This document shows, in pieces, positions 1 to 8,306 of a stretch of DNA of 64,000 nt (the first letter of the stretch is position 1; each line of letters begins with the position of its first letter). This DNA comes from Pseudomonas sp. (GTDB taxonomy: Bacteria > Pseudomonadota > Gammaproteobacteria > Pseudomonadales > Pseudomonadaceae), in contig JAUYKV010000067.1 in NCBI GenBank assembly GCA_030699825.1, positions 1-64,000 on the forward strand, given 5' to 3'. Below the pieces are notes generated by a model. The model was given only the letters and a program-made list of their open reading frames with translations. It searched no databases and was not told the DNA's origin. Made by a program: the position numbers and the translations under genes.

Positions 1-44
1 GGCATCGACAGCCCAGGTTGAAACTGAATTCGGTTCATCGCCAT
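1..44 (-). CDS. IS1595-family transposase, N-terminal fragment (cut by window edge)
   Basis: Reading the minus strand from 44, the first codons give MAMNRIQFQPGLSM, which resembles the N-terminus of IS1595-group transposases (the 'MNRVQFQPGLS' type). A purine-rich GAGGGG ribosome site lies just upstream. Only 14 codons are inside the window, so domains and intactness cannot be judged. Confidence 0.55.
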   Translation of the reverse strand, partial: MAMNRIQFQPGLSM

Positions 45-67
45 GATTCCACCCCTCACCGAAATAA

Positions 68-83
68 CTGTACGCATATACAG
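68..83. promoter_or_regulatory. LexA-like SOS box in front of the IS transposase
   Basis: CTGTACGCATATACAG is CTG-N10-CAG with an AT-rich core, matching the gammaproteobacterial LexA consensus (CTGTATATATATACAG) at most positions. It lies 24 bp upstream of the transposase start and would overlap its promoter. LexA binding is inferred from sequence only. The same TGTAC/TATACAG words occur in the light-module operators near 26.7 kb, so another regulator is possible. Confidence 0.4.
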
Positions 84-153
84 CATAGGCCCGGTGACCA
101 CGGGCGGCCAGCTTGGCTGATCATCATTGCTAATCAGGTAAAGAGTTGACCCG

Positions 154-250
154 CGCCACCCGCATGGCAGGGTGGCGGACACAACTTAGACGGTGTTCGC
201 TTAGCCTCAGGGGTACAGGAATTTCCCGTAGCGCATTCGGTGCTACGGGA
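154..250. other. Two stem-loops between the IS end and the diguanylate cyclase gene
   Basis: Two perfect hairpins are visible: CGCCACCC/GGGTGGCG at 154-177 and TCCCGTAGC/GCTACGGGA at 224-250. Neither is followed by a T-run, so neither is a classical terminator on the plus strand. No gene is seen in 153-387. Confidence 0.4.
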
Positions 251-387
251 TCGTGGCACCACCGTTTGCAATAGCCAACTAGCAACCTGTCGAGACACCC
301 AGCCACTGTCGTCTAACGCTGCCAGTCGGTGACGCCATGGCAATTGCACGCTAGCATGGCGCCATCATTTCGCGAGCAGTACCTTGC

Positions 388-1860
388 ATGCCGTCCATCC
401 CCTCGACAACCAGTCAACGCCCCCTGGTCCTGCTACTGCTGGTGTTGCTCGGCTGCGGCTTCCTCGCCACCTCGCTGGCCAGCTACTACGCCGCGCTCGA
501 ATCGATCCGCGACAACATCGTCAACACCGAACTGCCGCTGACTTCGGACAACGTCTACTCCGAGATCCAGAAGGATCTGATCACGCCGGTGCTGATTTCC
601 TCGATGATGGCCCGCGACACCTTCGTCCGCGACTGGGTGATGAGCGGCGAGCAGGACGTCGCCCAGATGACCCGCTACCTGCGCGAGGTGCAGGAGCACT
701 ATGGCGCCGTGACCAGCTTTTTCGTCTCCGACCAGACCCGCACCTACTACCAGGCCAAGGGCGTGCTCAAGCGCGTCGCCGCACAAGAGCCGCGTGACAG
801 TTGGTACTTTCGCGTGCGCGACATGCAGGAACCCTATGAAATCAATGTCGATGTCGACATGGCCAACCAGGATCGCCTGACTGTCTTCATCAACTACAAG
901 GTATTCGACTACAACGAACGCTTTATCGGCGCCACCGGCGTCGGCCTCACTGTAGATGCGGTAGTCAAGTTGATCGATGACTACCAAATACGCTATGACC
1001 GCAGCGTGTACTTCGTCGACACCGACGGGCGCATCGTGCTCACCGGCGAGATGGGCGGACCAATGGGCGCCAGGGTCGGCCAGTCGCTCAGTGAAGTAGC
1101 GGGACTGGAAGACCTCCAGACGAAACTGCCGCAGCCGCAAAGCGGCAACTTCGAGTATCAGGAACAGGGTCGCGGCCACTTTCTCAATGTGCGCTTCATT
1201 CCTGAGCTGGACTGGTACCTGTTCGTCGACAAACACGAAACCGGGGCGCTGGCCGGTATTCGCCAATCGCTATACCTCAATCTGCTGATCTGCCTGGTCG
1301 TCACCGCCATCGTCCTGACTCTGGTCAACATCGTCTTGCGTCGTTACCAGGCGCGCATCGCCGCCCTGGCCACCACCGACCAACTCACCGAGTTGCTCAA
1401 TCGCCGTGGCTTCGACCTGCTGGCCAACCAGGCAATCCAGGAAGCGCGGCGCAACCCCAGTCCACTCTGCGCCCTGCTGCTCGACCTCGACAATTTCAAG
1501 GATCTCAACGACAGCCACGGCCATCTGGCCGGTGACGAAGTGCTGCGCGGCTTCGCCAACAAACTGCGCGACAACCTGCGCCAGTCCGACATCATCTGCC
1601 GCTGGGGTGGTGAAGAATTCATCCTCCTGCTCAAGGACACCTCGCTCGAACAGGCGCGCCTGCTCGCCGAAAAAGTCCGCCAGCAGACCGAACAAGGCAA
1701 CTTCAGCTACCAAGGTATCAGCCTGCACATCACCACCAGCATTGGCCTGGCCGAACTGCACCCGGACGACTCGCTGAGCGAGCTGCTCGCCCGTGCCGAC
1801 GGTGCCCTGTACCGCGCCAAACAGTCCGGGCGCAACCGCACCTGCGAGGCCGGCACATGA
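388..1860 (+). CDS. Membrane-bound diguanylate cyclase with extracytoplasmic sensor domain
   Basis: Predicted to make cyclic di-GMP from two GTP. Domain order in the 490-residue protein: a transmembrane segment at about 12-34, a periplasmic sensor region of roughly 255 residues with a Cache-like look, a second transmembrane segment at about 294-316, then a GGDEF domain from about 330. The active-site motif is GGEEF at 407-411, preceded by W406. An RxxD product-inhibition site (RQSD, 398-401) sits exactly five residues before it, so the enzyme should be active and feedback-inhibited. The WGGEEF variant recalls SiaD-type cyclases. It overlaps the next gene by ATGA, suggesting translational coupling. 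The sensor ligand is unknown. Confidence 0.9.
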   Translation: MPSIPSTTSQRPLVLLLLVLLGCGFLATSLASYYAALESIRDNIVNTELPLTSDNVYSEIQKDLITPVLISSMMARDTFVRDWVMSGEQDVAQMTRYLREVQEHYGAVTSFFVSDQTRTYYQAKGVLKRVAAQEPRDSWYFRVRDMQEPYEINVDVDMANQDRLTVFINYKVFDYNERFIGATGVGLTVDAVVKLIDDYQIRYDRSVYFVDTDGRIVLTGEMGGPMGARVGQSLSEVAGLEDLQTKLPQPQSGNFEYQEQGRGHFLNVRFIPELDWYLFVDKHETGALAGIRQSLYLNLLICLVVTAIVLTLVNIVLRRYQARIAALATTDQLTELLNRRGFDLLANQAIQEARRNPSPLCALLLDLDNFKDLNDSHGHLAGDEVLRGFANKLRDNLRQSDIICRWGGEEFILLLKDTSLEQARLLAEKVRQQTEQGNFSYQGISLHITTSIGLAELHPDDSLSELLARADGALYRAKQSGRNRTCEAGT

Positions 1861-2069
1861 ATCCCGCCCACTGCCCGTGCTGCGGTCAGCGCAACCAGTG
1901 TGCCCAGGCCGGGGCCGCCGCGCCCGTGACCGAGTGCTGGTGTTTCGGCGCAGCTGTCGACCCGGAGGTGCTCGACAGCCTGCCGCCCGAGCAGCGCAAC
2001 AGCGCCTGCCTGTGCCCGCGCTGCGCCCAGGGCCTGGCACCGGGCACAACGTCGCCAAGCGCCGACTAG
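1857..2069 (+). CDS. Small cysteine-rich CWC-type protein
   Basis: A 70-residue protein with two CxxC pairs (CPCC near the N-terminus, CPRC near residue 53) and the CWCF motif typical of the small cysteine-rich CWC family, which is usually annotated without function. The cysteines suggest metal (zinc) binding, which is inference. It starts inside the stop region of the cyclase gene (ATGA) and is followed after 2 bp by rsuA. In many pseudomonads a CWC protein and RsuA are neighbours. Confidence 0.8.
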   Translation: MNPAHCPCCGQRNQCAQAGAAAPVTECWCFGAAVDPEVLDSLPPEQRNSACLCPRCAQGLAPGTTSPSAD

Positions 2070-2071
2070 CC

Positions 2072-2773
2072 ATGCGCCTCGACCGTTTCCTCAGCAACCT
2101 GCCGCGTTTCAACCGCCAGGACGTGCGCCAACTGCTCGCCAGTGGCCGCGTACGCGTGGATGACCGGGTCAGGCGCGACGGCCACGACGAGGTGCGGGTC
2201 CTCAGTCGCGTCGAGCTGGATGCCGAAGTGCTGCAGGCCGGCAAAGCCGCACGCTACTTCATGCTGCACAAACCGCCTGGCGTGGTCAGCGCCACCGAGC
2301 ATCCCGAGCACCGCACCGTGCTCGACCTGCTCGACGAGCCGGATAAGCAGGAGCTGCACCTGGCCGGGCGCCTCGACCTCAACACCAGTGGACTGCTGCT
2401 GCTCACCAACGACGGCCAGTGGTCACGCCGGGCCACCGCGCCGGCCGGCAAACAGCCCAAGGTCTACCTGGTCGATACCGCAGACCCGATCGACCCGGCC
2501 TGCATCGAGGTCTTCGCCCGCGGCCTGTACTTTCGCTTCGAGGATCTGCTCACCCGTCCCGCCGAATTGCAAATTCTCGCCCCGCGCCAGGCACGCTTGA
2601 CCCTCTACGAAGGGCGCTACCACCAGGTCAAGCGCATGTTCGGCCACTTCCAGAACAAGGTCGTCAGACTGCACCGCCTGAGCATGGGCGCGATCCAGCT
2701 CGATGAACGGCTCTGCCCCGGTCAGTACCGCGTCCTGACGGCCGAAGAAATCGCCAGTTTCTGCCCTGACTGA
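2072..2773 (+). CDS. rsuA: Ribosomal small-subunit pseudouridine synthase A
   Basis: Isomerises one uridine of 16S rRNA (U516 in E. coli) to pseudouridine. The 233-residue protein has an N-terminal S4-like RNA-binding region (MRLDRFLSNLPRFNRQDVRQ) and a catalytic domain with the hallmark GRLDLNTSGLLLLTND motif, whose Asp is the nucleophile of the RsuA/RluB/E/F family. The C-terminal GRYHQVKRMF motif is also typical. The start was chosen at the ATG that begins the S4 domain; longer in-frame starts run through the CWC gene. Confidence 0.93.
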   Translation: MRLDRFLSNLPRFNRQDVRQLLASGRVRVDDRVRRDGHDEVRVLSRVELDAEVLQAGKAARYFMLHKPPGVVSATEHPEHRTVLDLLDEPDKQELHLAGRLDLNTSGLLLLTNDGQWSRRATAPAGKQPKVYLVDTADPIDPACIEVFARGLYFRFEDLLTRPAELQILAPRQARLTLYEGRYHQVKRMFGHFQNKVVRLHRLSMGAIQLDERLCPGQYRVLTAEEIASFCPD

Positions 2774-3173
2774 CGCCGATTTCGCGCTGAGTCACACCCT
2801 TAGCAGGCTAACCGATAAACGGTAGTGCACTACCCAAATAAACCCTTGCCAGCTCCGCAGGCCATTGCTTAAATCCAGCCATAAGGTCTTGATGTGACCA
2901 GCCAGTCACGGAAAGCCATCTAAGCGTTCTTTTGGTTACTTGCGCTCTGCGCGAAAGGGTTCCTGCCTGGTAACACGACATTGCTCCAGCCCCGTGAAAA
3001 GGCTGCTGCGGATGCTCTATTTCAGCCCTGACCGATTGAAGAATAATTCTTATAAAAACCTCCAGCCTGACATTCGCTTGTCATGTCCAGGCGCTTTGCT
3101 ATCTGTCCTACTTGCTCGGTAAACGGCCACGCCCCGCCGCTTGCCATGGTCGATTTGCGCCTGGAGAAACAAC
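2774..3173. other. Intergenic region between rsuA and phaG
   Basis: About 400 bp with no convincing gene. It presumably holds the phaG promoter. I looked for a sigma-54 GG-N10-GC site and saw only a poorly spaced candidate (TGG...TTGC near 2969), which I do not call. Confidence 0.5.
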
Positions 3174-4058
3174 ATGCAGCCAACCATCGCCGTCGTCGAT
3201 ATTCACGGAACTTACAAGGTTCACACCGAGTTTTACTCCAGCCCCAGCGCCCGCAAGACCATCATCCTGGTCAATGGGTCACTGTCGACCACTGCCGCAT
3301 TCGCGCAGACGGTCAAATACCTGAACAGCCAATTCAACGTGGTGCTCTACGACCAGCCCTACTCCGGCCAATCGAAGCCGCACAACTGCCATAACCAGCC
3401 GCTGACCAAGGAAGACGAAACGCACATCCTGCTGGAGTTGATCGAGCACTTCAAAGTCGACTACCTGCAGTCGTTCTCCTGGGGAGGCGTCGCCGCCATG
3501 CTTGCCCTGGCACAGCGTCCGCCGCGTATCGAAAAAGCGGTGATCACCTCGTTCTCGCCGCTGCTCAACGCACCGATGCTCGACTACCTGGAAAAAGGCC
3601 TGGCCAGCCTGCAGGCCCTGGATGGCGTGGGTCTGGGCCACCTGGTCAACAACACCATCGGCAAGCACTTGCCATCGCTGTTCAAGCGCTTCAACCATCG
3701 CCACATCAGCAGCCTGGACGAGCACGAATACCGCCAGATGCACGCCCATGTCGACCAGGTCGTACACCTGGAAACCCATTGCGAGATGGACTGCCTGGCC
3801 GGCATCGACATTCCGCTGCTGTTCGTCAATGGCGAGCACGACGAATACACCTCGCCCGAAGACGTGCGCGTATTCGCCGAGCACCTCAATGATTGCAAAT
3901 TCGCCATCATCGACAATGCCGGGCACTTCCTCGACATGGAACACAAAGCCGCCTGGCAGCAAAGCAGCGAAGTGCTGCTGGGCTTCCTGCAAAGCCAACC
4001 GCTGCGCCAAACCGGCTACCGAGCGCCGGCTGACATGCAGCATGCGCTGGCCGTATGA
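3174..4058 (+). CDS. phaG: (R)-3-hydroxyacyl-ACP transacylase/thioesterase PhaG
   Basis: Links fatty-acid synthesis to medium-chain polyhydroxyalkanoate (and, in the RhlA branch, to HAA/rhamnolipid) by acting on (R)-3-hydroxyacyl-ACP. The 294-residue alpha/beta hydrolase resembles P. putida PhaG along its whole length, including the N-terminal IAVVDIHG stretch and the VVLYDQPYSGQSKPHN region. Nucleophile Ser102 lies in FSWGG, the HX4D motif is H177-ISSL-D182, and the catalytic His is H251 in AGHFLD. The start was placed at 3174, eight bases after GGAG, because the upstream in-frame ATG adds residues absent from the family. RhlA is a close alternative, but the N- and C-termini favour PhaG. It stands alone ahead of tRNA-Gly. 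Confidence 0.88.
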   Translation: MQPTIAVVDIHGTYKVHTEFYSSPSARKTIILVNGSLSTTAAFAQTVKYLNSQFNVVLYDQPYSGQSKPHNCHNQPLTKEDETHILLELIEHFKVDYLQSFSWGGVAAMLALAQRPPRIEKAVITSFSPLLNAPMLDYLEKGLASLQALDGVGLGHLVNNTIGKHLPSLFKRFNHRHISSLDEHEYRQMHAHVDQVVHLETHCEMDCLAGIDIPLLFVNGEHDEYTSPEDVRVFAEHLNDCKFAIIDNAGHFLDMEHKAAWQQSSEVLLGFLQSQPLRQTGYRAPADMQHALAV

Positions 4059-4152
4059 ACCACAGCCGACCCCGTCCGCACCGAGTCGCACGAAAAAGCA
4101 CTCGGCGCGGACTTCATTTCGGCCGCGACTTCCGGTATAAAGGCTCCCCCAA

Positions 4153-4226
4153 GCGGGCGTCGTATAATGGCATTACTCCAGCTTCCCAAGCTGATAACGA
4201 GGGTTCGATTCCCTTCGCCCGCTCCA
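4153..4226 (+). tRNA. tRNA-Gly (anticodon CCC)
   Basis: A 74-nt tRNA with acceptor stem GCGGGCG pairing with CGCCCGC, encoded CCA (4224-4226), T-arm GAGGGTTCGATTCCCTT, and anticodon loop TTCCCAA with CCC at 4185-4187. The sequence is very close to E. coli glyU. The variable gene content right behind it suggests use as an integration site, but I found no downstream copy of its 3' end. Confidence 0.95.
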
Positions 4227-4269
4227 GTCTTGTATTCCGACATGCTCACGCATGCAGCGGAAGCCCCTG

Positions 4270-4300
4270 AAAACCGGCCCTCGAGCCGGTTTTCTTGTTT
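4270..4300 (+). terminator. Rho-independent terminator of tRNA-Gly
   Basis: AAAACCGGC - cctcga - GCCGGTTTT followed by a T-rich tract (CTTGTTT), 44 bp after the tRNA. Confidence 0.85.
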
Positions 4301-4621
4301 CTGGGCGCCTCCCTTTGCGCCCGCATAAACCTTGTGCCCCGGTATCCTGGCTTGCATCCTCTGAAAATCTCCTAATTTTGGGATACAGGGATGAAGCGAA
4401 CCGAGATCAAGTGCCGGCCTTGGCCGATACGGTGCTCGCCAAGCTGGCGCCGGACGCGAAGTGTTGGCGCAAAATACACAGGCCAAGACTTTCACAGTAT
4501 CTAACTAGTATCGGGTTGTTGCCGTCCCCTGCAACGCCCCAGGGAATCGGTCACCCGCCCGTTTTGCTACAGCGTGACCGGAAAAACTTTACCAGACCAC
4601 CATCCTGCGCTAGCTTGCTGC

Positions 4622-4880
4622 GCTGAGCTTGGGGCGCATTCCCAACGAAACCGCCATCCGCAACGTTCGCCGCCTGCTGGAGAAGGCTGGGTTGGCGGAG
4701 TGGATTCTGGACGCAATAAATAGCTATCTGACAGATCGTGGCTTCTCGTTAAGCCTGAGCACCCTGGTCGAAGCTGATCCATGCACCGGTTTCGACCAAT
4801 AGCAAGAGCGCCCGGAGCGATCCGGAAACGCATCAGACGGAAAGAGTAACCAGTACTGTGCGTCAAGAGCGCAGGCAGAC
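4622..4880 (+). pseudogene. IS5-family transposase remnant
   Basis: Translation from about 4628 gives RIPNETAIRNVRRLLEKAG and on to SYLTDRGFSL, STLVEAD. This matches the IS5-family stretch 'IPD.TTI..FRHLLEK..L...I......L...GL.L..GTIVDAT'. It hits a stop at 4801. The homology resumes in another frame (SKSARSDPETHQTE, family 'SKARDPEMHQTKKG') and then a third (GKSNQY, family 'GNQWYF'). It is therefore a frameshifted, truncated relic without visible ends, directly downstream of the tRNA. Confidence 0.75.
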
Positions 4881-5340
4881 GGTCCGCGCTGCTTTACTGG
4901 TCCTCCCGAAACCAGCTTGCAGGAGCAGGCGTTGAACCTCCCGGTGCCGCTACTTTTGAAGGAAATGAAGGTGAGCGACCGGGAGAAGGCCATCCCATGA
5001 GGGAGGCTGATGTATAAGGAAAATACGGGCGAAGCAAGCATCGTCATGCACGAGGCGCTGCTGAGACTGAGGGTTAGTACTGACTTCAGACGAGTCGGGG
5101 GCGTTACCTGCTTACGTAACCCGATGCTAGCCGGTGTATAGACGGCACGACGTTATCACTGGTTCTCGTTCGGTACCCGAGAGCCCTGTTCCAGCTGTTA
5201 AGGTAAATGGCAATTTGGGTTGAGATGAAAGGGGTGTGCACTATTGGCGGTGGCACGATAAGGCGCTTGCCTTAATGCTGCATAACAAAGCCCTTGAGTC
5301 CACATGGATATATTGGCCTATTACAAGAACGATAATCGAC
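4881..5340. other. Unassigned spacer between IS5 relic and Lrp-family gene
   Basis: No gene recognised. The IS5 homology ends abruptly near GTGCG at 4859, a pentamer that can begin group II introns, but no domain V hairpin or reverse transcriptase is seen. It is best described as degenerate island DNA. Confidence 0.4.
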
Positions 5341-5841
5341 ATGAAAGAAATAACTTTGGATCGGATCGATATCTGCATTTTGAATGCTGTGCAGCAGCAT
5401 GGGCAAATTAGCAAATCCAAATTATCAGAGTTAGTGAACCTTTCACCCACACCATGCTGGCTTCGATTGGCCAGACTAAAAAAGGCTGGCCTCATAACCG
5501 GTTATCGGGGCGAGATTAACCTCGGAAAAATTCGGGACTTGACAAAGGTCATTGTCACTGTCTCGTTGAAGGCACATAAAAAATCCGACTTCGAGTTATT
5601 CGAGAAGTGCATTCGAGAAGCAGAGGAAATTGTAGAATGCAGCGCAACTGGCGGTGGTTCTGACTATGTGATGAAAGTGATCACTGGCAGCCTGCGAGAG
5701 TTCCAGGATTTAATTGAAAGCTTGCTTAACAAAGAAATAGGCATTGATCGCTATTACATTCATATCCTGACTAGAGAGATCAAATCTACGCCTCCTAACC
5801 TGGCGATACTCTTGGGTGATAAAGGAAAACAAAGTACGTAG
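5341..5841 (+). CDS. Lrp/AsnC-family transcriptional regulator
   Basis: A 166-residue protein with an N-terminal winged/HTH region (LDRIDICILNAVQQHGQISK, then LSELVNLSPTPCWLRLARLKKAGLI) and a C-terminal RAM/AsnC ligand-binding fold (VECSATGGGSDYVMKV). The ATG at 5341 begins at the usual MKEITLDRID position; an upstream in-frame start adds an unrelated leader. No strong Shine-Dalgarno is visible. Base composition is lower in GC than the core genes and similar to the catabolic operon 1.2 kb downstream. It probably regulated that operon before an ISL3 element entered between them (inference). The effector is unknown. Confidence 0.85.
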   Translation: MKEITLDRIDICILNAVQQHGQISKSKLSELVNLSPTPCWLRLARLKKAGLITGYRGEINLGKIRDLTKVIVTVSLKAHKKSDFELFEKCIREAEEIVECSATGGGSDYVMKVITGSLREFQDLIESLLNKEIGIDRYYIHILTREIKSTPPNLAILLGDKGKQST

Positions 5842-5897
5842 CGGAAAACTAGAAGGTGCTGTGTAGCGAGCGCATGGTGACCGCGCCCCCATTTTTT

Positions 5898-6540
5898 GGT
5901 TCTTCGCGGAGAATGGGGAAGGATAAGTGGACAGCCAGGGCAGCAGGTAAGTTGGTTCGCCAAACATCCCAACCTCTACCCCTGCTGTCAGCATGCAGCC
6001 CACTGATCTTGTTCAGTTCTGGCCAGGCTACGAAGTCGTAGCTTTTCGCCAACCCGAGAACGACACCCGGCTGATCAACCTGGAGCCCCAGGCCAAGCGT
6101 TTGCCGGGTTGCCGGCGCTGTGGTCGACCCAGCCGATCCTCGGGCGGCGCACCCGACGGGCACGTGATCGAGACCTGCAGGATCAGCGGATCCTGCTGTA
6201 GGTACCTGTGCGTCGCCTCGACTGTCTCAATCGTGATCGCGTCACCGAACGAATCGATTGGCTGGCACCGGCCTCTCGCCTGACCCGGCGACCACAGGCC
6301 TGGTTCGAAGGCTTGTTGCAGCTGCTACCCATCAGCCATGTCAGTCGCCTCACCGGCCTGCACTGGCAATATGCTCAAGGCGCTCGAAAAGCACCGCCTG
6401 GGGGCCACGATCGGCGCTTTCGACCGATTGATGCGCGGTTCAGCTCCAGCTCTCGCTACATCCGCTACAACCACTTGTGATTCCAATCGTGGCTTTCAGG
6501 TTGCGCAGGTACAGGAAGCGCAGCCCGGAACCTCAGCTGC
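5898..6540 (+). pseudogene. ISL3-family transposase remnant
   Basis: Reading from 5993 gives MQPTDLVQFWPGYEVV... with LEPQAKRLPGCRRCGRPS, the N-terminal zinc-ribbon region of ISL3 transposases. After a disruption the frame changes to VRRLDCLNRDRVTERIDWLA and LLQLLPISHVSRLTGLHW, typical of the next part of the family. It then decays into GAFDRLMR. Only about the first third to half of the protein is recognisable, with frameshifts. GGTTCTTCGCGGAGAATGGG at 5898 may be the old left inverted repeat (weak). Confidence 0.75.
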
Positions 6541-7016
6541 GTGAGCGTGAGCCGAATCAGATGGTCAGCGATTTCTACATTTTCCCTAGATAACAGGAGC
6601 GATAGCGATAGCAGGCGGCGCAGCCCCCAAAGACCAGTGATGCGGAGTCAGTCGGACCGAACGCCCTGCTGTGCCGTCTTTCGCCGACGGTCATTTGTCA
6701 TCGTCCCCCTGGATTACCTCTGCCCTCGGGCGTTCCCCGCGCCCCGTTTGTTGAGACGGCCTCCTTCCTTCAACTCAGGCCGCCTAGCCATCAAAGATGC
6801 ATCCATGCTGCGGCATTTGGCGCACCGCTCCTAGACATTCGCTGAGCCGAGGACGTGCCGACACCAGCCCTCCTCGCGCCAAGCCCAACTCAAGTACAAA
6901 TGGACTAAATATCCCAGAAAGAAAGTCTGTACTGCGGTTCTTGTTGGGCCTGGTTAGACCGCTGCTTCTGTAGGCCGCGTATATTATTTTTCTGGACACG
7001 GGATACTTAATAACTC
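6541..7016. other. Spacer upstream of the catabolic operon
   Basis: No convincing gene. The first part is GC-rich and probably belongs to the decayed insertion. From about 6890 it becomes AT-richer, like the operon that follows, so the operon promoter probably lies at the right end. Confidence 0.4.
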
Positions 7017-7038
7017 GCAGTCCTTGTGCAGCGACTGC
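7017..7038. promoter_or_regulatory. Inverted repeat in the dmdA leader (candidate operator)
   Basis: GCAGTC-N10-GACTGC, 33 bp before the dmdA start and just after an AT-rich stretch (ATACTTAATAA) that could be a -10 region. Position and symmetry fit a regulator site, perhaps for the nearby Lrp-family protein. The assignment is inference. Confidence 0.3.
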
Positions 7039-7070
7039 AGATAGAACCAACACTCTATGAGGAGTAAGAA

Positions 7071-8213
7071 ATGGCTAAAAAAGAAGAGTTCGGTTTTGGG
7101 ACTCAAATTCGCAAGTCACCCTACTTTGACGCAACCGTACGCTGGGGTGCTAAAGGCTTTTCCGTGTACAACCATATGTATATCCCGCGCGACTTTGGCA
7201 ATCCCGAGCAAAACTTTTGGAACCTTATCAATGACGTAATTCTTTGTGACGTGGCAGTTGAGCGTCAAGTAGAGATTACCGGGCCTGATGCTGCAAAATT
7301 TGTTCAGTTGCTTACCCCGCGGGACCTATCGACCTGTGCGGTAGGTCAGTGCAAGTATGTACTGATTACCAACGCGGAAGGCGGGATTCTGAATGATCCC
7401 ATTCTGCTGCGCCTTGGCGAAAATCACTTCTGGATCTCCCTTGCCGATAGTGACATTTTGCTATGGGCGCAAGGCGTCGCCGTTAATTCTGGATTGGACG
7501 TCCAGATCCGTGAGCCGGATGTATCTCCGCTGCAGCTGCAAGGTCCAAAGTCCGGCGAGGTGATGAATGCACTGTTCGGTGAGAGCATTTACGATCTTAA
7601 ATACTATTGGCTGCGTGAATATGAACTGGACGGAATCCCACTGATCGTTTCAAGAACTGGATGGTCGAGTGAACTTGGCTACGAACTCTATCTGCGCGAC
7701 GCATCGAAGGGAGATGAGTTGTGGGAAAAGATTATGGACGCGGGGGAATCTTTCGGGATTAAACCTGGCCATACGTCCTCCATTCGTCGAATTGAGGGTG
7801 GAATGCTGTCATACCACGCCGACATGGACATCAACACCAATCCCTATGAGTTGAATTTGGATCGCTTGGTCAATCTGGATATGGAAGCTGAGTTCATAGG
7901 GAAATCCGCACTGAAGCGTATCAAGGATGAAGGCGTATCACGCAAGCAAGTGGGATTGATCATCGATGGCCCAGCCCTTGAAGGCCCGAATACCAGGTTC
8001 TGGTCCCTAGAAAAACATGGCGAGCCGGTGGGGCGGGTTACCTCGGCGGTGCACTCTCCGCGCCTCAAGCAAAATATTGCGTTGGCCATGGTGGGCGCTA
8101 AGTATTCGCTCCTTGGTACGAGTTTAAAAGTAGAAACCCCCCACGGAATAATGACTGCAACTGTGGTGGAAATGCCTTTCTTTGATCCTAAAAAGAAGAT
8201 TGCTGCGAGTTGA
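7071..8213 (+). CDS. DmdA-like tetrahydrofolate-dependent demethylase (GcvT/T-protein fold)
   Basis: Predicted to transfer a methyl group from a small methylated substrate, most simply dimethylsulfoniopropionate, to tetrahydrofolate, giving 5-methyl-THF and methylmercaptopropionate. The 380-residue protein has the GcvT-type folate-binding fold. It shares with Pelagibacter DmdA (as I recall it) the blocks FSVYNHMYIP, CDVAVERQVEI, LLTPRDLSTC, GGILNDPILLRL, EPDVSPLQLQGPK, NPYELNLDRLVNLD and FIGKSAL, at matching positions and with similar length (DmdA about 369). An AGGAG site precedes the ATG. It heads a same-strand operon of folate C1 genes, acyl-CoA ligase and BCCT transporter, which supports a demethylation role. 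Other GcvT-fold demethylases cannot be excluded, so the substrate is inferred. GC content is clearly below the core genes. Confidence 0.78.
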   Translation: MAKKEEFGFGTQIRKSPYFDATVRWGAKGFSVYNHMYIPRDFGNPEQNFWNLINDVILCDVAVERQVEITGPDAAKFVQLLTPRDLSTCAVGQCKYVLITNAEGGILNDPILLRLGENHFWISLADSDILLWAQGVAVNSGLDVQIREPDVSPLQLQGPKSGEVMNALFGESIYDLKYYWLREYELDGIPLIVSRTGWSSELGYELYLRDASKGDELWEKIMDAGESFGIKPGHTSSIRRIEGGMLSYHADMDINTNPYELNLDRLVNLDMEAEFIGKSALKRIKDEGVSRKQVGLIIDGPALEGPNTRFWSLEKHGEPVGRVTSAVHSPRLKQNIALAMVGAKYSLLGTSLKVETPHGIMTATVVEMPFFDPKKKIAAS

Positions 8214-8230
8214 TATTAAAAAAAGTGCAG

Positions 8231-8266
8231 ACGCACCAAAGGGCAGAGTCTACGCCTTTGGTGCGT
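8231..8266 (+). promoter_or_regulatory. Strong stem-loop between dmdA-like gene and purU
   Basis: ACGCACCAAAGG and CCTTTGGTGCGT form a perfect 12-bp stem around a 12-nt loop, beginning 18 bp after the demethylase stop. There is no T-run, so it is unlikely to be a full terminator. It could stabilise the upstream mRNA or partly attenuate the downstream genes. Confidence 0.6.
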
Positions 8267-8306
8267 GCTGAAGGTTCATGTTATTTGTGTTCGCCGGAGT
8301 GATGTC

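Larger units (their letters stand above)
1..152 (-). mobile_element. IS1595-family-like insertion sequence, one end
   Basis: The leftmost bases hold the start of a transposase reading out of the window on the minus strand. Before it lies about 100 bp of leader, and the sequence GGGTCAACTCTTTACC (minus strand, outer edge near 152) looks like the terminal inverted repeat. The family call rests on the transposase N-terminus. The other end and the target duplication lie outside the window, so the exact boundary is an estimate. Confidence 0.5.

Noticed and set aside
2969..2990. Sigma-54 promoter upstream of phaG
   Set aside because: GG and GC elements are separated by 12 instead of 10 bases.
4859..5180. 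Group II intron inserted in the IS5 relic (GTGCG start, GAAGCAAGCATCGTCA-like words)
   Set aside because: No domain V hairpin, no reverse transcriptase and no clear 3' end could be found, so the idea is not supported.
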